From JAOUEE01 sp051011595 (GTDB lineage: Bacteria > Actinomycetota > Acidimicrobiia > Acidimicrobiales > SHLQ01), in NCBI GenBank assembly GCA_051011595.1, contig JBPCTQ010000169.1, forward strand, positions 1 through 8,268: a stretch of 8,268 nucleotides of DNA. The letters run 5' to 3'. Shown in pieces: positions 1 through 7,319 of this stretch. Each line of letters opens with the position of its first letter. Within the stretch, counting starts at the first letter, position 1. The translations under genes were made by a program, and so were the position numbers. The notes under the pieces are model-generated. The model worked only from the letters and a program-made list of their open reading frames with translations, was not told the DNA's origin and searched no databases.

Positions 1-47
1 CCAAGAAGTCGGTGGCCAAGAAGTCGGCGGCCAAGAAGTCGGCGGCC
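1..47 (+). repeat. 15-bp in-frame tandem repeat encoding KKSAA pentapeptides
   Basis: Three consecutive 15-bp units lie at 3-17, 18-32 and 33-47 (consensus aagaagtcggcggcc). The first differs only by a T in place of C at position 13. The two bases at 1-2 match the end of another unit, so the array probably continues upstream of the window. From 48 it degenerates into further AAG-rich lysine codons. It encodes KKSVA-KKSAA-KKSAA, resembling the basic tails of histone-H1-like bacterial proteins. Because the unit is a multiple of three, changes in copy number would lengthen or shorten the tail without a frameshift. Confidence 0.85.
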
Positions 48-488
48 AAGAAGAAGACCGCGGCGAAGAAGGCTCCGGCCAAGAAGAAGGCTGCGACCCG
101 CCGCGCCCGGAAGCCGAAGGCGCAGATTCCTTTCGTCGATTACCTCGTTCTGGGCGATCGGCCGTATTTGCGGGCCCAGGAGTGCAAGAACTGCGGGGCC
201 CGGTTCTTCGACCGTCGTAATGCCTGTGCCAGCTGCGGGCGTACCGAGTTCAAGAACGCCCGAGTCAAGAACCAGGGTGTGGTCACGTCGTTCACCATCG
301 TGGCGATGGGTCCGTACGTGTCCGCCATCGTCGACTGCGGAGGCACCAGCGTGCGAACCACGCTGTTGGGTGTCGATCCCACCCCCGAAGCTGTCACACT
401 TGGTATGAAGGTGAAGCTCACCACCTACTCCATGGGAACCGACTCCGAGGGCACCGAAGCCATCGCCTTCGGCTTCTCGCCCGCCTGA
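3..488 (+). CDS. DUF35 zinc-ribbon/OB-fold acyl-CoA-associated protein, 5'-truncated by the window edge
   Basis: Seen: the frame is open to the window edge. A GTG at 12 could be read as a start, but it lies inside a lysine-rich repeat with no ribosome binding site in view, so the true start is probably upstream. Counting from that GTG (158 aa), residues 1-37 are a KKSAA-type basic tail. A rubredoxin-like zinc ribbon follows with Cys58, Cys61, Cys72 and Cys75 (CxxC-x10-CxxC), and then a beta-rich OB-fold from about residue 85 to the end (GVVTSFTIV, then TTLLGVDP, then GMKVKLTTY). This order is the DUF35 family layout. Known: DUF35 proteins pair with SCP2-type thiolases or aldolases (for example ChsH2 with Ltp2 in steroid side-chain breakdown, and the archaeal thiolase/HMG-CoA synthase complex), bridging or channelling acyl-CoA. 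Context: a thiolase gene starts 32 bp downstream on the same strand, so this is probably its partner subunit. The basic tail is not part of the standard fold. Substrate unknown. Confidence 0.9.
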   Translation, partial: KKSVAKKSAAKKSAAKKKTAAKKAPAKKKAATRRARKPKAQIPFVDYLVLGDRPYLRAQECKNCGARFFDRRNACASCGRTEFKNARVKNQGVVTSFTIVAMGPYVSAIVDCGGTSVRTTLLGVDPTPEAVTLGMKVKLTTYSMGTDSEGTEAIAFGFSPA

Positions 489-509
489 ACCGACCAACCA
501 CCACTCAAC

Positions 510-515
510 AGGGGA
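510..515 (+). promoter_or_regulatory. Ribosome binding site of the thiolase gene
   Basis: AGGGGA lies 5 nt before the ATG at 521, a good Shine-Dalgarno match with normal spacing. It fixes the thiolase start. It sits in the 32-bp gap after the DUF35 gene, consistent with co-transcription. Confidence 0.7.
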
Positions 516-520
516 CCATC

Positions 521-1102
521 ATGGCCAAAGACGACATCTGGATCCTGGGATCCAACATGACCAAGTTCGGCAAACACCCGAACGAAGACGTCATCGACCT
601 GGCTTCCGAAGCGGCCCTCGGTGCGCTGGCCGACGGCGGCGTGAAGATGGCCGATATCGGCATCCTCGGCGTCGGCAACCTCATGAACGCCGGAGCCGGA
701 ATCGGTCAGCAGTTGCAGAAGCAGGTCGGCCAGACCGGGATCCCGGTGTACAACGTCTCCAACGCCTGCGCAACCGGGGCCACCGCCCTCCGGGTGGCCA
801 TCATGGCGGTGAAGTCGGGTGAGGTCGACATGGGGATGGCCGTGGGTGTCGAGAAGCTGGCCGGCGCCGGATTGTTGGGTCAGGGTCCGGCCCGACCCAG
901 CGACGACACCTGGTCACCGTCCGGTCGTGTTGGCGCGCTCGGTTCCACCGAGGGCCGCATCGGCACGGGCATCATGCCCGGCGTGTTCGCCCAGGTCGGC
1001 ATGGAGTACGGGCACAAGTACGGCGGCACCAGCTTCGAGCTGTTCGCCAAGATCTCCGAGAAGAACCACGCCCACAGCACTCTCAACCCGCTGGCCGCCT
1101 AG
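521..1102 (+). CDS. N-terminal part (193 aa) of the interrupted thiolase, carrying the nucleophilic cysteine
   Basis: If the TAG is respected, this frame yields 193 residues: the N-terminal thiolase half with the first beta-alpha-beta repeat, the active-site loop NVSNACATGATAL (Cys83 as acyl acceptor), a GxEKLAGAG segment at about 109-117, and the loop domain up to SEKNHAHSTLNPLAA. It starts at ATG 521 behind a clear AGGGGA ribosome binding site. It lacks the C-terminal catalytic His and second Cys, so it should be inactive alone. It ends where homologues continue directly into the fragment that begins downstream. Confidence 0.7.
   Translation: MAKDDIWILGSNMTKFGKHPNEDVIDLASEAALGALADGGVKMADIGILGVGNLMNAGAGIGQQLQKQVGQTGIPVYNVSNACATGATALRVAIMAVKSGEVDMGMAVGVEKLAGAGLLGQGPARPSDDTWSPSGRVGALGSTEGRIGTGIMPGVFAQVGMEYGHKYGGTSFELFAKISEKNHAHSTLNPLAA
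1100..1102 (+). other. In-frame amber (TAG) codon inside the thiolase gene
   Basis: The codon context is GCC-TAG-CAG-AAA. Homologues as I remember them have an aromatic residue, probably Tyr, at this point (NPLAxYQKRF), so TAC or TAT to TAG by one base is the simplest origin (inference). The following CAG fits the CAR of the known UAG-CAR-YYA readthrough context, but the next codon AAA does not fit YYA. Confidence 0.85.
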
Positions 1103-1129
1103 CAGAAACGATTCACCCTCGACGAGATC

Positions 1130-1723
1130 ATGAACGACGTCATGATCGCCTACCCCAACACTCGACCGATGTGTTCGGGCAACTGCGACGGCGCGGCGGC
1201 CATGATCGTGGTCAGCGACGCCAAGCTCAAGACCCTGTCGAAGAAGCAGCAGAAGCGAGCGGTCAAGATCTCGGCATCGGTGCTCACCACCGATCCGTAC
1301 GAGGAGGCTTGCCAGGTTCTTCCCGACGTCAACACCCTCACTCGCAACGCGGCGCAGCAAGCCTACGAGCAGGCCGGCATCGGTCCCGAGGACCTCGACC
1401 TAGTTGAGCTCCACGACTGCTTCGCCACTGCCGAGCTGGTGCACTACGACAATCTCATGTTGTGCGAGCAGGGCGGGGCCGTCGACTTCTTCGAGTCCGG
1501 CGCACCATGGCGTGACGGTTCCATGCCGGTCAACGTGTCGGGTGGTCTCCAGTCCAAGGGGCACCCGATCGCGGCCACCGGTGTGGCCAACATCCACGAG
1601 GTGGCCACCCATCTGCGGGGTGAGGCCGGTCCCCGTCAGATCAAGGGCGCCAAGGTCGGCCTGGCCCACGTCATCGGTCTGGGTTCGGCTTGCGGAGTGC
1701 ACATCCTCGAAAAGGCCGCCTGA
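1130..1723 (+). CDS. C-terminal part (197 aa) of the interrupted thiolase
   Basis: This is the in-frame continuation after the TAG; the first available ATG is at 1130, nine codons after the stop. It contains PMCSGNCDGAAAMIV, then ELHDCFATAEL (residues 93-103), SGGLQSKGHPIAATG (137-151, the catalytic His loop), and GLGSACGVHIL at the C-terminus (second active-site Cys at 188). There is only a weak GAG upstream of the ATG, so efficient independent initiation is doubtful. More likely it is the second half of one gene, translated only by readthrough, by reinitiation, or in strains without the TAG. It ends 13 bp before the stop of the convergent YyaL-family gene. Confidence 0.65.
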   Translation: MNDVMIAYPNTRPMCSGNCDGAAAMIVVSDAKLKTLSKKQQKRAVKISASVLTTDPYEEACQVLPDVNTLTRNAAQQAYEQAGIGPEDLDLVELHDCFATAELVHYDNLMLCEQGGAVDFFESGAPWRDGSMPVNVSGGLQSKGHPIAATGVANIHEVATHLRGEAGPRQIKGAKVGLAHVIGLGSACGVHILEKAA

Positions 1724-1736
1724 CCCCGGTCGGCGA

Positions 1737-3710
<1,974 letters not shown>

Positions 3711-3716
3711 GGCCGC

Positions 3717-3722
3717 AACCTA
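3717..3722 (-). promoter_or_regulatory. Candidate -10 box (TAGGTT) for a leaderless YyaL-family transcript
   Basis: Read on the minus strand, TAGGTT fits the actinobacterial TANNNT consensus and is followed by six bases (GCGGCC) and then the ATG. This puts the predicted transcription start at or next to the start codon. No convincing -35 is visible. The whole divergent gap to menA is only 52 bp. Confidence 0.4.
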
Positions 3723-3762
3723 ACCGCAGGGAAAACCCGAGCCGCATGCCAGACTGCCCAGC

Positions 3763-4629
3763 GTGAACATCTGGATCGTGGGGGCTCGCCCCAGGACGCT
3801 CCCGGCGGCGGTGGTTCCGGTGGCGGTGGGAACCGCCACGGCGGTGGGGGAGGGTGTCATCTGGTGGCGTGCCATCGCCGCGCTGGTGGTGGCGCTGGCG
3901 CTGCAGGTGGGCACCAACTACGCCAACGACTACAGCGACGGCAAACGGGGTACCGACGGACCGAACCGGGTGGGCCCGGTGCGGCTCGTGGGGGGCGGGT
4001 TGGCTGCCCCGGCCGCGGTGAAGCGGGCCGCAAAGCTTTCGTTCACGGTGGCTGCGATTGCCGGGCTGGCGTTGTGTGCGGCGGCCGGTTGGTGGCTGCT
4101 GGTGGTGGGAGCGGCTTCCATTGCGGCGGGCTGGCTCTACACCGGAGGCCCTCGTCCGTACGGCTATCTGGGGCTCGGCGAGGTCTTCGTGTTCGTGTTC
4201 TTCGGGCTGGTGGCCACGGTCGGATCGGCCTACGTGCACACCGAATCGATCACTGCACTCAGTTGTGCGGCGGCAGTACCGGTTGGCCTCTGGGCCACGG
4301 CGCTGTTGGTCATCAACAACCTGCGCGACATCCCCGGCGACACTCTGGCCGGCAAGAACACGCTGGCGGTTCGGCTGGGCGACGCGCGCACTCGTTGGTT
4401 GTATGTGGCCATTCTGGTCCTGGCGTGGGTCATGGTGTTGGTGGTGGCCGTGGTCTGGCGACCGAGCGCCGCTTTGGGTCTGGTCGGGATGGTGGGTGCC
4501 CGTGCACCGATTCGAGCGGTCCGGTCCGGCGCGGCCGGGCCCGACCTCATTCCCGTCCTGGCCGGAACCGGCCGTCTCCAGTTGGTGAGCGGGTTGGCCT
4601 TCGCGGCCGGCCTCGCCCTCGCCGGGTGA
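3763..4629 (+). CDS. menA: 1,4-dihydroxy-2-naphthoate polyprenyltransferase (MenA)
   Basis: An integral membrane UbiA-superfamily prenyltransferase that attaches a polyprenyl chain to 1,4-dihydroxy-2-naphthoate with loss of CO2, giving demethylmenaquinone. Seen: 288 aa with several long hydrophobic helices (about 8-9). The first Asp-rich motif is NYANDYSDGKRGTD (52-65, with N52, D56 and D59) and the second is NNLRDIPGDTLAGKNTLAVRLG (185-206, with D189 and D193), the two Mg-diphosphate binding sites of the superfamily. WLYTGGPRPYGYLGLGE (124-140) is typical of MenA rather than UbiA. The opening IWIVGARPRTLPAA is also MenA-like. The start is GTG at 3763; no good Shine-Dalgarno precedes it, and the ATG at 3746 is out of frame. 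The gene ends 7 bp from the stop of menG on the other strand, which encodes the next step. Confidence 0.95.
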   Translation: MNIWIVGARPRTLPAAVVPVAVGTATAVGEGVIWWRAIAALVVALALQVGTNYANDYSDGKRGTDGPNRVGPVRLVGGGLAAPAAVKRAAKLSFTVAAIAGLALCAAAGWWLLVVGAASIAAGWLYTGGPRPYGYLGLGEVFVFVFFGLVATVGSAYVHTESITALSCAAAVPVGLWATALLVINNLRDIPGDTLAGKNTLAVRLGDARTRWLYVAILVLAWVMVLVVAVVWRPSAALGLVGMVGARAPIRAVRSGAAGPDLIPVLAGTGRLQLVSGLAFAAGLALAG

Positions 4630-4639
4630 GACCGGTTCA
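4627..4639. other. Near-palindromic convergent stop junction between menA and menG
   Basis: TGA-GACCGGT-TCA: the menA stop and the complement of the menG stop flank a 7-bp gap. Apart from one extra G, the 13 bp form the perfect dyad TGAACC/GGTTCA. The same junction, differing at one base, recurs at 5891-5903. The dyad has no loop or T-tract, so it is not a standard intrinsic terminator. Confidence 0.5.
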
Positions 4640-5335
4640 GGCCCTGGTCGCCAGGAAGAGTTGGGCGATGCCGCCGTTGAGCAACGTGTGGTCGACGTGG
4701 ACGAAGCCGGCGTCGGTGAGGCTCTCGACCAGCACCTCCCGCTCGGGGAGGTAGGCCACCGACTTGGGTAGGTAGCGGTAGGCCGTGCGGTCCGAGAGGA
4801 TCCCGCCGATGAACGGCACCACGGATCCGAAATAGACACTGTGGCCCCAGCGCAGGAATCGGCTGTCGGGTTCGGCCACTTCCAGTAGCGCGATGCGGCC
4901 GCCGGGCCTGGTCACCCGGGCCAACTCGGCGAAGAACCCCTCCAGCTCGACGAAGTTTCGGAGCGCGAACCCACAGGTGACACCATCGACGGCCCCGTCG
5001 GGCACGGGCAGCGTGAGGACATCGGCGTTGGCCAGGGGTGCGTCGGTGCGGGCGGCGAGCAGCATGCCCATCGACAGGTCGAGGCCGACCGGCTGCAAGC
5101 CGGCTCGATCGAGATCGCGGCAGAAGTCTCCGGTGCCGCAAGCGAGGTCGATGACGGTCGAAGCCGGCGACAGGCCCAGTCGCTTCACCGTCCGCCTTCG
5201 CCATCGCACATCGAGACCGAAGGTCATGATGCGATTGACCAGGTCGTAGCGGGGAGCGATGGTGTCGAACATCGTCGTCACCTGATCCCGCTTCTCGTCA
5301 CCCTGGGGGAGCTGATCGGGATCGATGTCCACCAT
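4637..5335 (-). CDS. menG: Demethylmenaquinone methyltransferase (MenG/UbiE)
   Basis: A SAM-dependent class I methyltransferase that performs the last step of menaquinone synthesis, C-methylating the naphthoquinone ring of demethylmenaquinone. Seen: 232 aa, normal for the family. The N-terminal signature is MFDTIAPRYDLVNRIMTFG (22-40) followed by DVRWRRRTV. SAM motif I is VIDLACGTGDF (61-71), the acidic loop is VGLDLSMGML (83-92), and the family segment CGFALRNFVE (121-130) is followed by LARVTRPGGRIALLE (138-152). The C-terminal region YRYLPKSVAYLPERE (187-200) is also typical. With menA alongside and menaquinone the usual quinone of Actinomycetota, menG is preferred over ubiE. The ATG at 5335 lacks a Shine-Dalgarno but has a TAACAT box 6 nt upstream, so the transcript may be leaderless. 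Convergent with menA with a 7-bp gap. Confidence 0.94.
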   Translation of the reverse strand: MVDIDPDQLPQGDEKRDQVTTMFDTIAPRYDLVNRIMTFGLDVRWRRRTVKRLGLSPASTVIDLACGTGDFCRDLDRAGLQPVGLDLSMGMLLAARTDAPLANADVLTLPVPDGAVDGVTCGFALRNFVELEGFFAELARVTRPGGRIALLEVAEPDSRFLRWGHSVYFGSVVPFIGGILSDRTAYRYLPKSVAYLPEREVLVESLTDAGFVHVDHTLLNGGIAQLFLATRA

Positions 5336-5341
5336 TGGTTG

Positions 5342-5347
5342 ATGTTA
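5342..5347 (-). promoter_or_regulatory. Candidate -10 box (TAACAT) for a leaderless menG transcript
   Basis: On the minus strand TAACAT matches TANNNT and is close to the TATAAT-type ideal. Six bases (CAACCA) separate it from the menG ATG, so the start site would coincide with the start codon. No recognisable -35 hexamer lies 16-18 bp upstream. Confidence 0.45.
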
Positions 5348-5452
5348 CCGACGCGTCGTGGTGGGCCCCGCACCGACGCCAACCGGGGTCCGAAAGGTGG
5401 CGTCCGGCTACAAACAAGCCAGACTGCTCATGCGACGATGGAAGTGTCCGAT

Positions 5453-5458
5453 GGAGAG
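5453..5458 (+). promoter_or_regulatory. Ribosome binding site that decides the start of the 5462 gene
   Basis: GGAGAG lies just before the GTG at 5462; its GGAG core is 5 nt away. The alternative in-frame starts (TTG 5339, ATG 5342, ATG 5438) have no comparable site, which favours GTG 5462. Confidence 0.5.
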
Positions 5459-5461
5459 CCC

Positions 5462-5893
5462 GTGACCGTTGCTGACACCGTGTGGACGGTGGAACCCATG
5501 ACGCCGCGCCGCTCCGCGGTGCTCGAACAGCTGGCCGCCGAGATTCGCGACAGTGTTGCCATCTGCGTGGCCAGCGCTCGTGATCGCCGGATCCTCGCCC
5601 ACTGGGGCGCCGAGGCCTTCCAGCCCGAAGAGCTGGGCGATGCGCTGTACGAACTTGCCGGCTCGGCCATCGAAGCTACCAGCATGCTCGGTGGCGAGGA
5701 CCTGTTCGGTGTGGTGCGCGACGGCATCGTGCTCACCGAGTCAGCTGCCATTCACTACCGGGTTGTTGGTGGCGATCGGGCCATACTCGTGTTGGCCGAT
5801 CTGCCCGATCAGCTGGCTCACCTCGAGGTGAGCCGTCGAGTGCTGGCCGCCTACGACGACTTCGTCGCCTTCGACGGCGAACCCGAAGACTGA
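5462..5893 (+). CDS. Small soluble protein of unknown function, possibly Roadblock/LC7-like
   Basis: 143 aa from the GTG at 5462. I do not recognise the family with confidence. Seen: an acidic alpha/beta protein with no membrane segment or signal peptide. An N-terminal helix (about 14-32, RRSAVLEQLAAEIRDSVAI) is followed by short strands, a helix at about 53-73 (PEELGDALYELAGSAIEAT), strands at about 80-103 (DLFGVVRDGIVLTES, IHYRVVG) and 105-112 (RAILVLAD), and a final helix (about 116-134) ending in an acidic tail. The strand-helix-strand-strand-strand-helix order and a length near 120 residues recall Roadblock/LC7 (MglB-like) proteins, often linked to small GTPases, but no GTPase gene lies in the window. 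Longer starts at 5438 or 5339 are open; the 5339 version would leave only 3 bp before menG and adds an Arg/Gly-rich segment unlike the rest. Convergent with the membrane-protein gene with a 7-bp gap. Confidence 0.75.
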   Translation: MTVADTVWTVEPMTPRRSAVLEQLAAEIRDSVAICVASARDRRILAHWGAEAFQPEELGDALYELAGSAIEATSMLGGEDLFGVVRDGIVLTESAAIHYRVVGGDRAILVLADLPDQLAHLEVSRRVLAAYDDFVAFDGEPED

Positions 5894-5903
5894 AACCGGT
5901 TCA
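5891..5903. other. Second near-palindromic convergent stop junction
   Basis: TGA-AACCGGT-TCA joins the stop of the 5462-5893 gene to the complement of the stop of the membrane-protein gene. The gap is again exactly 7 bp, and the 13 bp differ from the menA/menG junction only at the fourth base (A instead of G). It contains the perfect 8-bp palindrome AACCGGTT. Confidence 0.5.
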
Positions 5904-6248
5904 CTCGAACCAGATCTTCGTGTAGTCGCGGCTCTGAGGATGGAGCAACGCGCCGAGCAGGGCACCCTCGAACACCAGGTTGAGAAGGCGCCCGAACAGT
6001 GAGTAGTTGAGCACGAACAACATGATGATGCCGACGACGGTTGCCGCGATGCAGACGTAGTACCCCACTCGTTTCGAGTTGGCGATGCCGAAGGCTCCCA
6101 GGCCCTTGCCCACGGCCACCACCACCAGCAACAGGAATCCTTCCTGCAGGCCGGTGAGCAGATCGAACACGGCCTGGATGTACGCCAGCATGGTGGCGGT
6201 CACCAGGAGCTGCGGCTGGTATCGGTTGATGAAGCGTTGGGCTTCCAT
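5901..6248 (-). CDS. Small multi-pass membrane protein of unknown function
   Basis: 115 aa. I do not recognise a named family. Seen: four hydrophobic stretches at about 14-33, 37-55, 61-83 and 85-103, with a basic loop NSKR (57-60) between the second and third. The short N-terminus (EAQRFINRYQPQ) is polar, and the C-terminus LLHPQSRDYTKIWFE is polar, compact and looks like a conserved cytosolic end. There is no cleavable signal peptide and no catalytic motif. The start at ATG 6248 lies 15 nt after the rlmN stop on the same strand, so it is probably the last gene of an mshD-rlmN transcript, which does not by itself define a role. No Shine-Dalgarno is visible. The gene is very likely real, as its composition is clearly membrane-protein-like and it fills the gap between neighbours. 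Confidence 0.8.
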   Translation of the reverse strand: MEAQRFINRYQPQLLVTATMLAYIQAVFDLLTGLQEGFLLLVVVAVGKGLGAFGIANSKRVGYYVCIAATVVGIIMLFVLNYSLFGRLLNLVFEGALLGALLHPQSRDYTKIWFE

Positions 6249-6263
6249 GCGATCAGTGTGGCA

Positions 6264-7319
6264 TCAGTCGAGGCCGGATCGGCGCAGGGTGACCGATGCC
6301 GACCCGCTGGTGGCGCGGAGCTGACCGCATGCGGCGTCGATCTCGGTGCCACGATTCCGCCGTATGGTCACCCGCACGCCGCGCTCGCGAACTTCGTTGC
6401 GGAAGCGGACCACGCCGGCCCGGTCGGTTCCTCGAGTGAGGTACCCCGGGGTGGGGTTCAGCGGGATGAGGTTCACGTGGGCCCGCAAGCGGTAGGCGAT
6501 CTCCGCCAGCTCGGCGGCGTCGGACGGGCGGTCGTTCACCCCGGCGATCAGCGCCCACTCGAACGACAGACGGCGGCCCTTGGCCTCGAGGTATCGAGCG
6601 CACGCCGCCTCCAGGTCGCCCAACGGATACCGGCGGTTGATGGGAACCAACTCGTCGCGGAGAGCATCGTTGGCAGCATGTAGTGAGACGGCCAGGTTGA
6701 CCGGGAGGTCGGCCACGGCAAGGCGATCGATGCCGGGCACCAGTCCCACCGTGGAGACCGTCAGGTGGCGGGCCGAGAGCCCCACGTCAGCGTGCAGTCG
6801 CCGAACGGCAGCATCGAGACGGTCGTAGTTGGCGAGCGGCTCGCCCATCCCCATGAACACGACGTTGGACACCCGACGGTCATCGAGGTCGGCGCGCTGC
6901 TGGGCCTTGATGACCTGCTCGACGATCTCACCGACGGTGAGGTTGCGGCCGTACCCGGCCTGGCCGGTGGCGCAGAACTGGCACCCCATCGCACAACCCG
7001 ACTGTGTGCTGACGCAGACGGTGGAGCGGTCGTCGTAGTGCATCAGCACCGACTCGATCTGGCTGCCGTCGCCGCAGGTCCACAGCCACTTCACGGTGAG
7101 ACCGTCGTCGCTCACCGACTCGGCCGCCGGAGCCAGCGCCGGAGGTAACGCCAGTTCGATCCGCTCCCTCAGCGCCTTGGGCAGGCTGGTCATGTCGTGG
7201 GGTTCGCACCGCAGCTGGTAGAGACCGTGCCACACCTGGTCGACGCGGTAGCCCGGTTCGTCGGCCAGCATCCGGGCCACGCCGGGACGGTCGTGGTCGT
7301 ATCGGGTGGGTGTGTTCAC
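6264..7319 (-). CDS. rlmN: Dual-specificity RNA methyltransferase RlmN (23S rRNA A2503)
   Basis: A radical-SAM enzyme that methylates C2 of A2503 in 23S rRNA and, in bacteria such as E. coli, A37 of some tRNAs. Seen (351 aa from GTG 7319): QVWHGLYQLRC and MTSLPKALRERI in the N-terminal domain; then TVCVSTQSGCAMGCQFC, with the 4Fe-4S cysteines Cys109, Cys113 and Cys116 (CxxxCxxC) and Cys102 matching the catalytic E. coli Cys118. GMGEP (157-161) binds SAM. VSLHAANDALRDELVPINRRYPL (211-233) and LIPLNP (284-289) are family hallmarks. Cys331 in DAACGQL matches E. coli Cys355, the methyl-carrying cysteine. All key residues are present, so it should be active. The start is uncertain: the GTG at 7319 gives a 4-nt GTGA overlap with the mshD stop, while the in-frame ATG at 7328 would add three residues and overlap by 13 nt. 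Longer in-frame reading upstream is mshD in another frame. Confidence 0.95.
   Translation of the reverse strand: MNTPTRYDHDRPGVARMLADEPGYRVDQVWHGLYQLRCEPHDMTSLPKALRERIELALPPALAPAAESVSDDGLTVKWLWTCGDGSQIESVLMHYDDRSTVCVSTQSGCAMGCQFCATGQAGYGRNLTVGEIVEQVIKAQQRADLDDRRVSNVVFMGMGEPLANYDRLDAAVRRLHADVGLSARHLTVSTVGLVPGIDRLAVADLPVNLAVSLHAANDALRDELVPINRRYPLGDLEAACARYLEAKGRRLSFEWALIAGVNDRPSDAAELAEIAYRLRAHVNLIPLNPTPGYLTRGTDRAGVVRFRNEVRERGVRVTIRRNRGTEIDAACGQLRATSGSASVTLRRSGLD

Larger units (their letters stand above)
521..1723 (+). pseudogene. SCP2/lipid-transfer-type thiolase interrupted by one in-frame TAG
   Basis: Read through the TAG at 1100-1102, this is one continuous 400-codon frame of normal thiolase length, with every family motif in order: nucleophile Cys83 (SNACATG), His298 in HDCF, His348 in GGLQSKGHP, and Cys391 in GSACG. 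These HDCF-type motifs point to the SCP2/lipid-transfer (SCPx-like) branch rather than classical FadA. Such enzymes cleave or form C-C bonds on acyl-CoA, as thiolases or retro-aldolases, usually with a DUF35 partner, and one is encoded just upstream. The two halves are in the same frame with no indel, and the codons just after the TAG (QKRFTLDEI) still read as family sequence. The lesion is therefore a single-base change, a sequencing error, or a stop that is read through. Marked as a pseudogene for the premature stop; functional status is undecided. Confidence 0.75.

Noticed and set aside
1..47. A CRISPR or minisatellite-type array.
   Set aside because: The 15-bp units are directly abutting, in frame and coding (KKSAA); there are no spacers.
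1100..1102. Selenocysteine- or pyrrolysine-type recoding as the explanation of the in-frame stop.
   Set aside because: The codon is TAG, not TGA, the position is not catalytic, and no pyl genes or recoding stem-loop are visible in the window; kept only as an option to test.
5339..5461. N-terminal extension of the 5462 gene to TTG 5339 or ATG 5342.
   Set aside because: It would start 3 bp (or 6 bp for the ATG) from the divergent menG ATG, overlap or abut its -10 candidate, and add an Arg/Gly-rich segment with no ribosome binding site.
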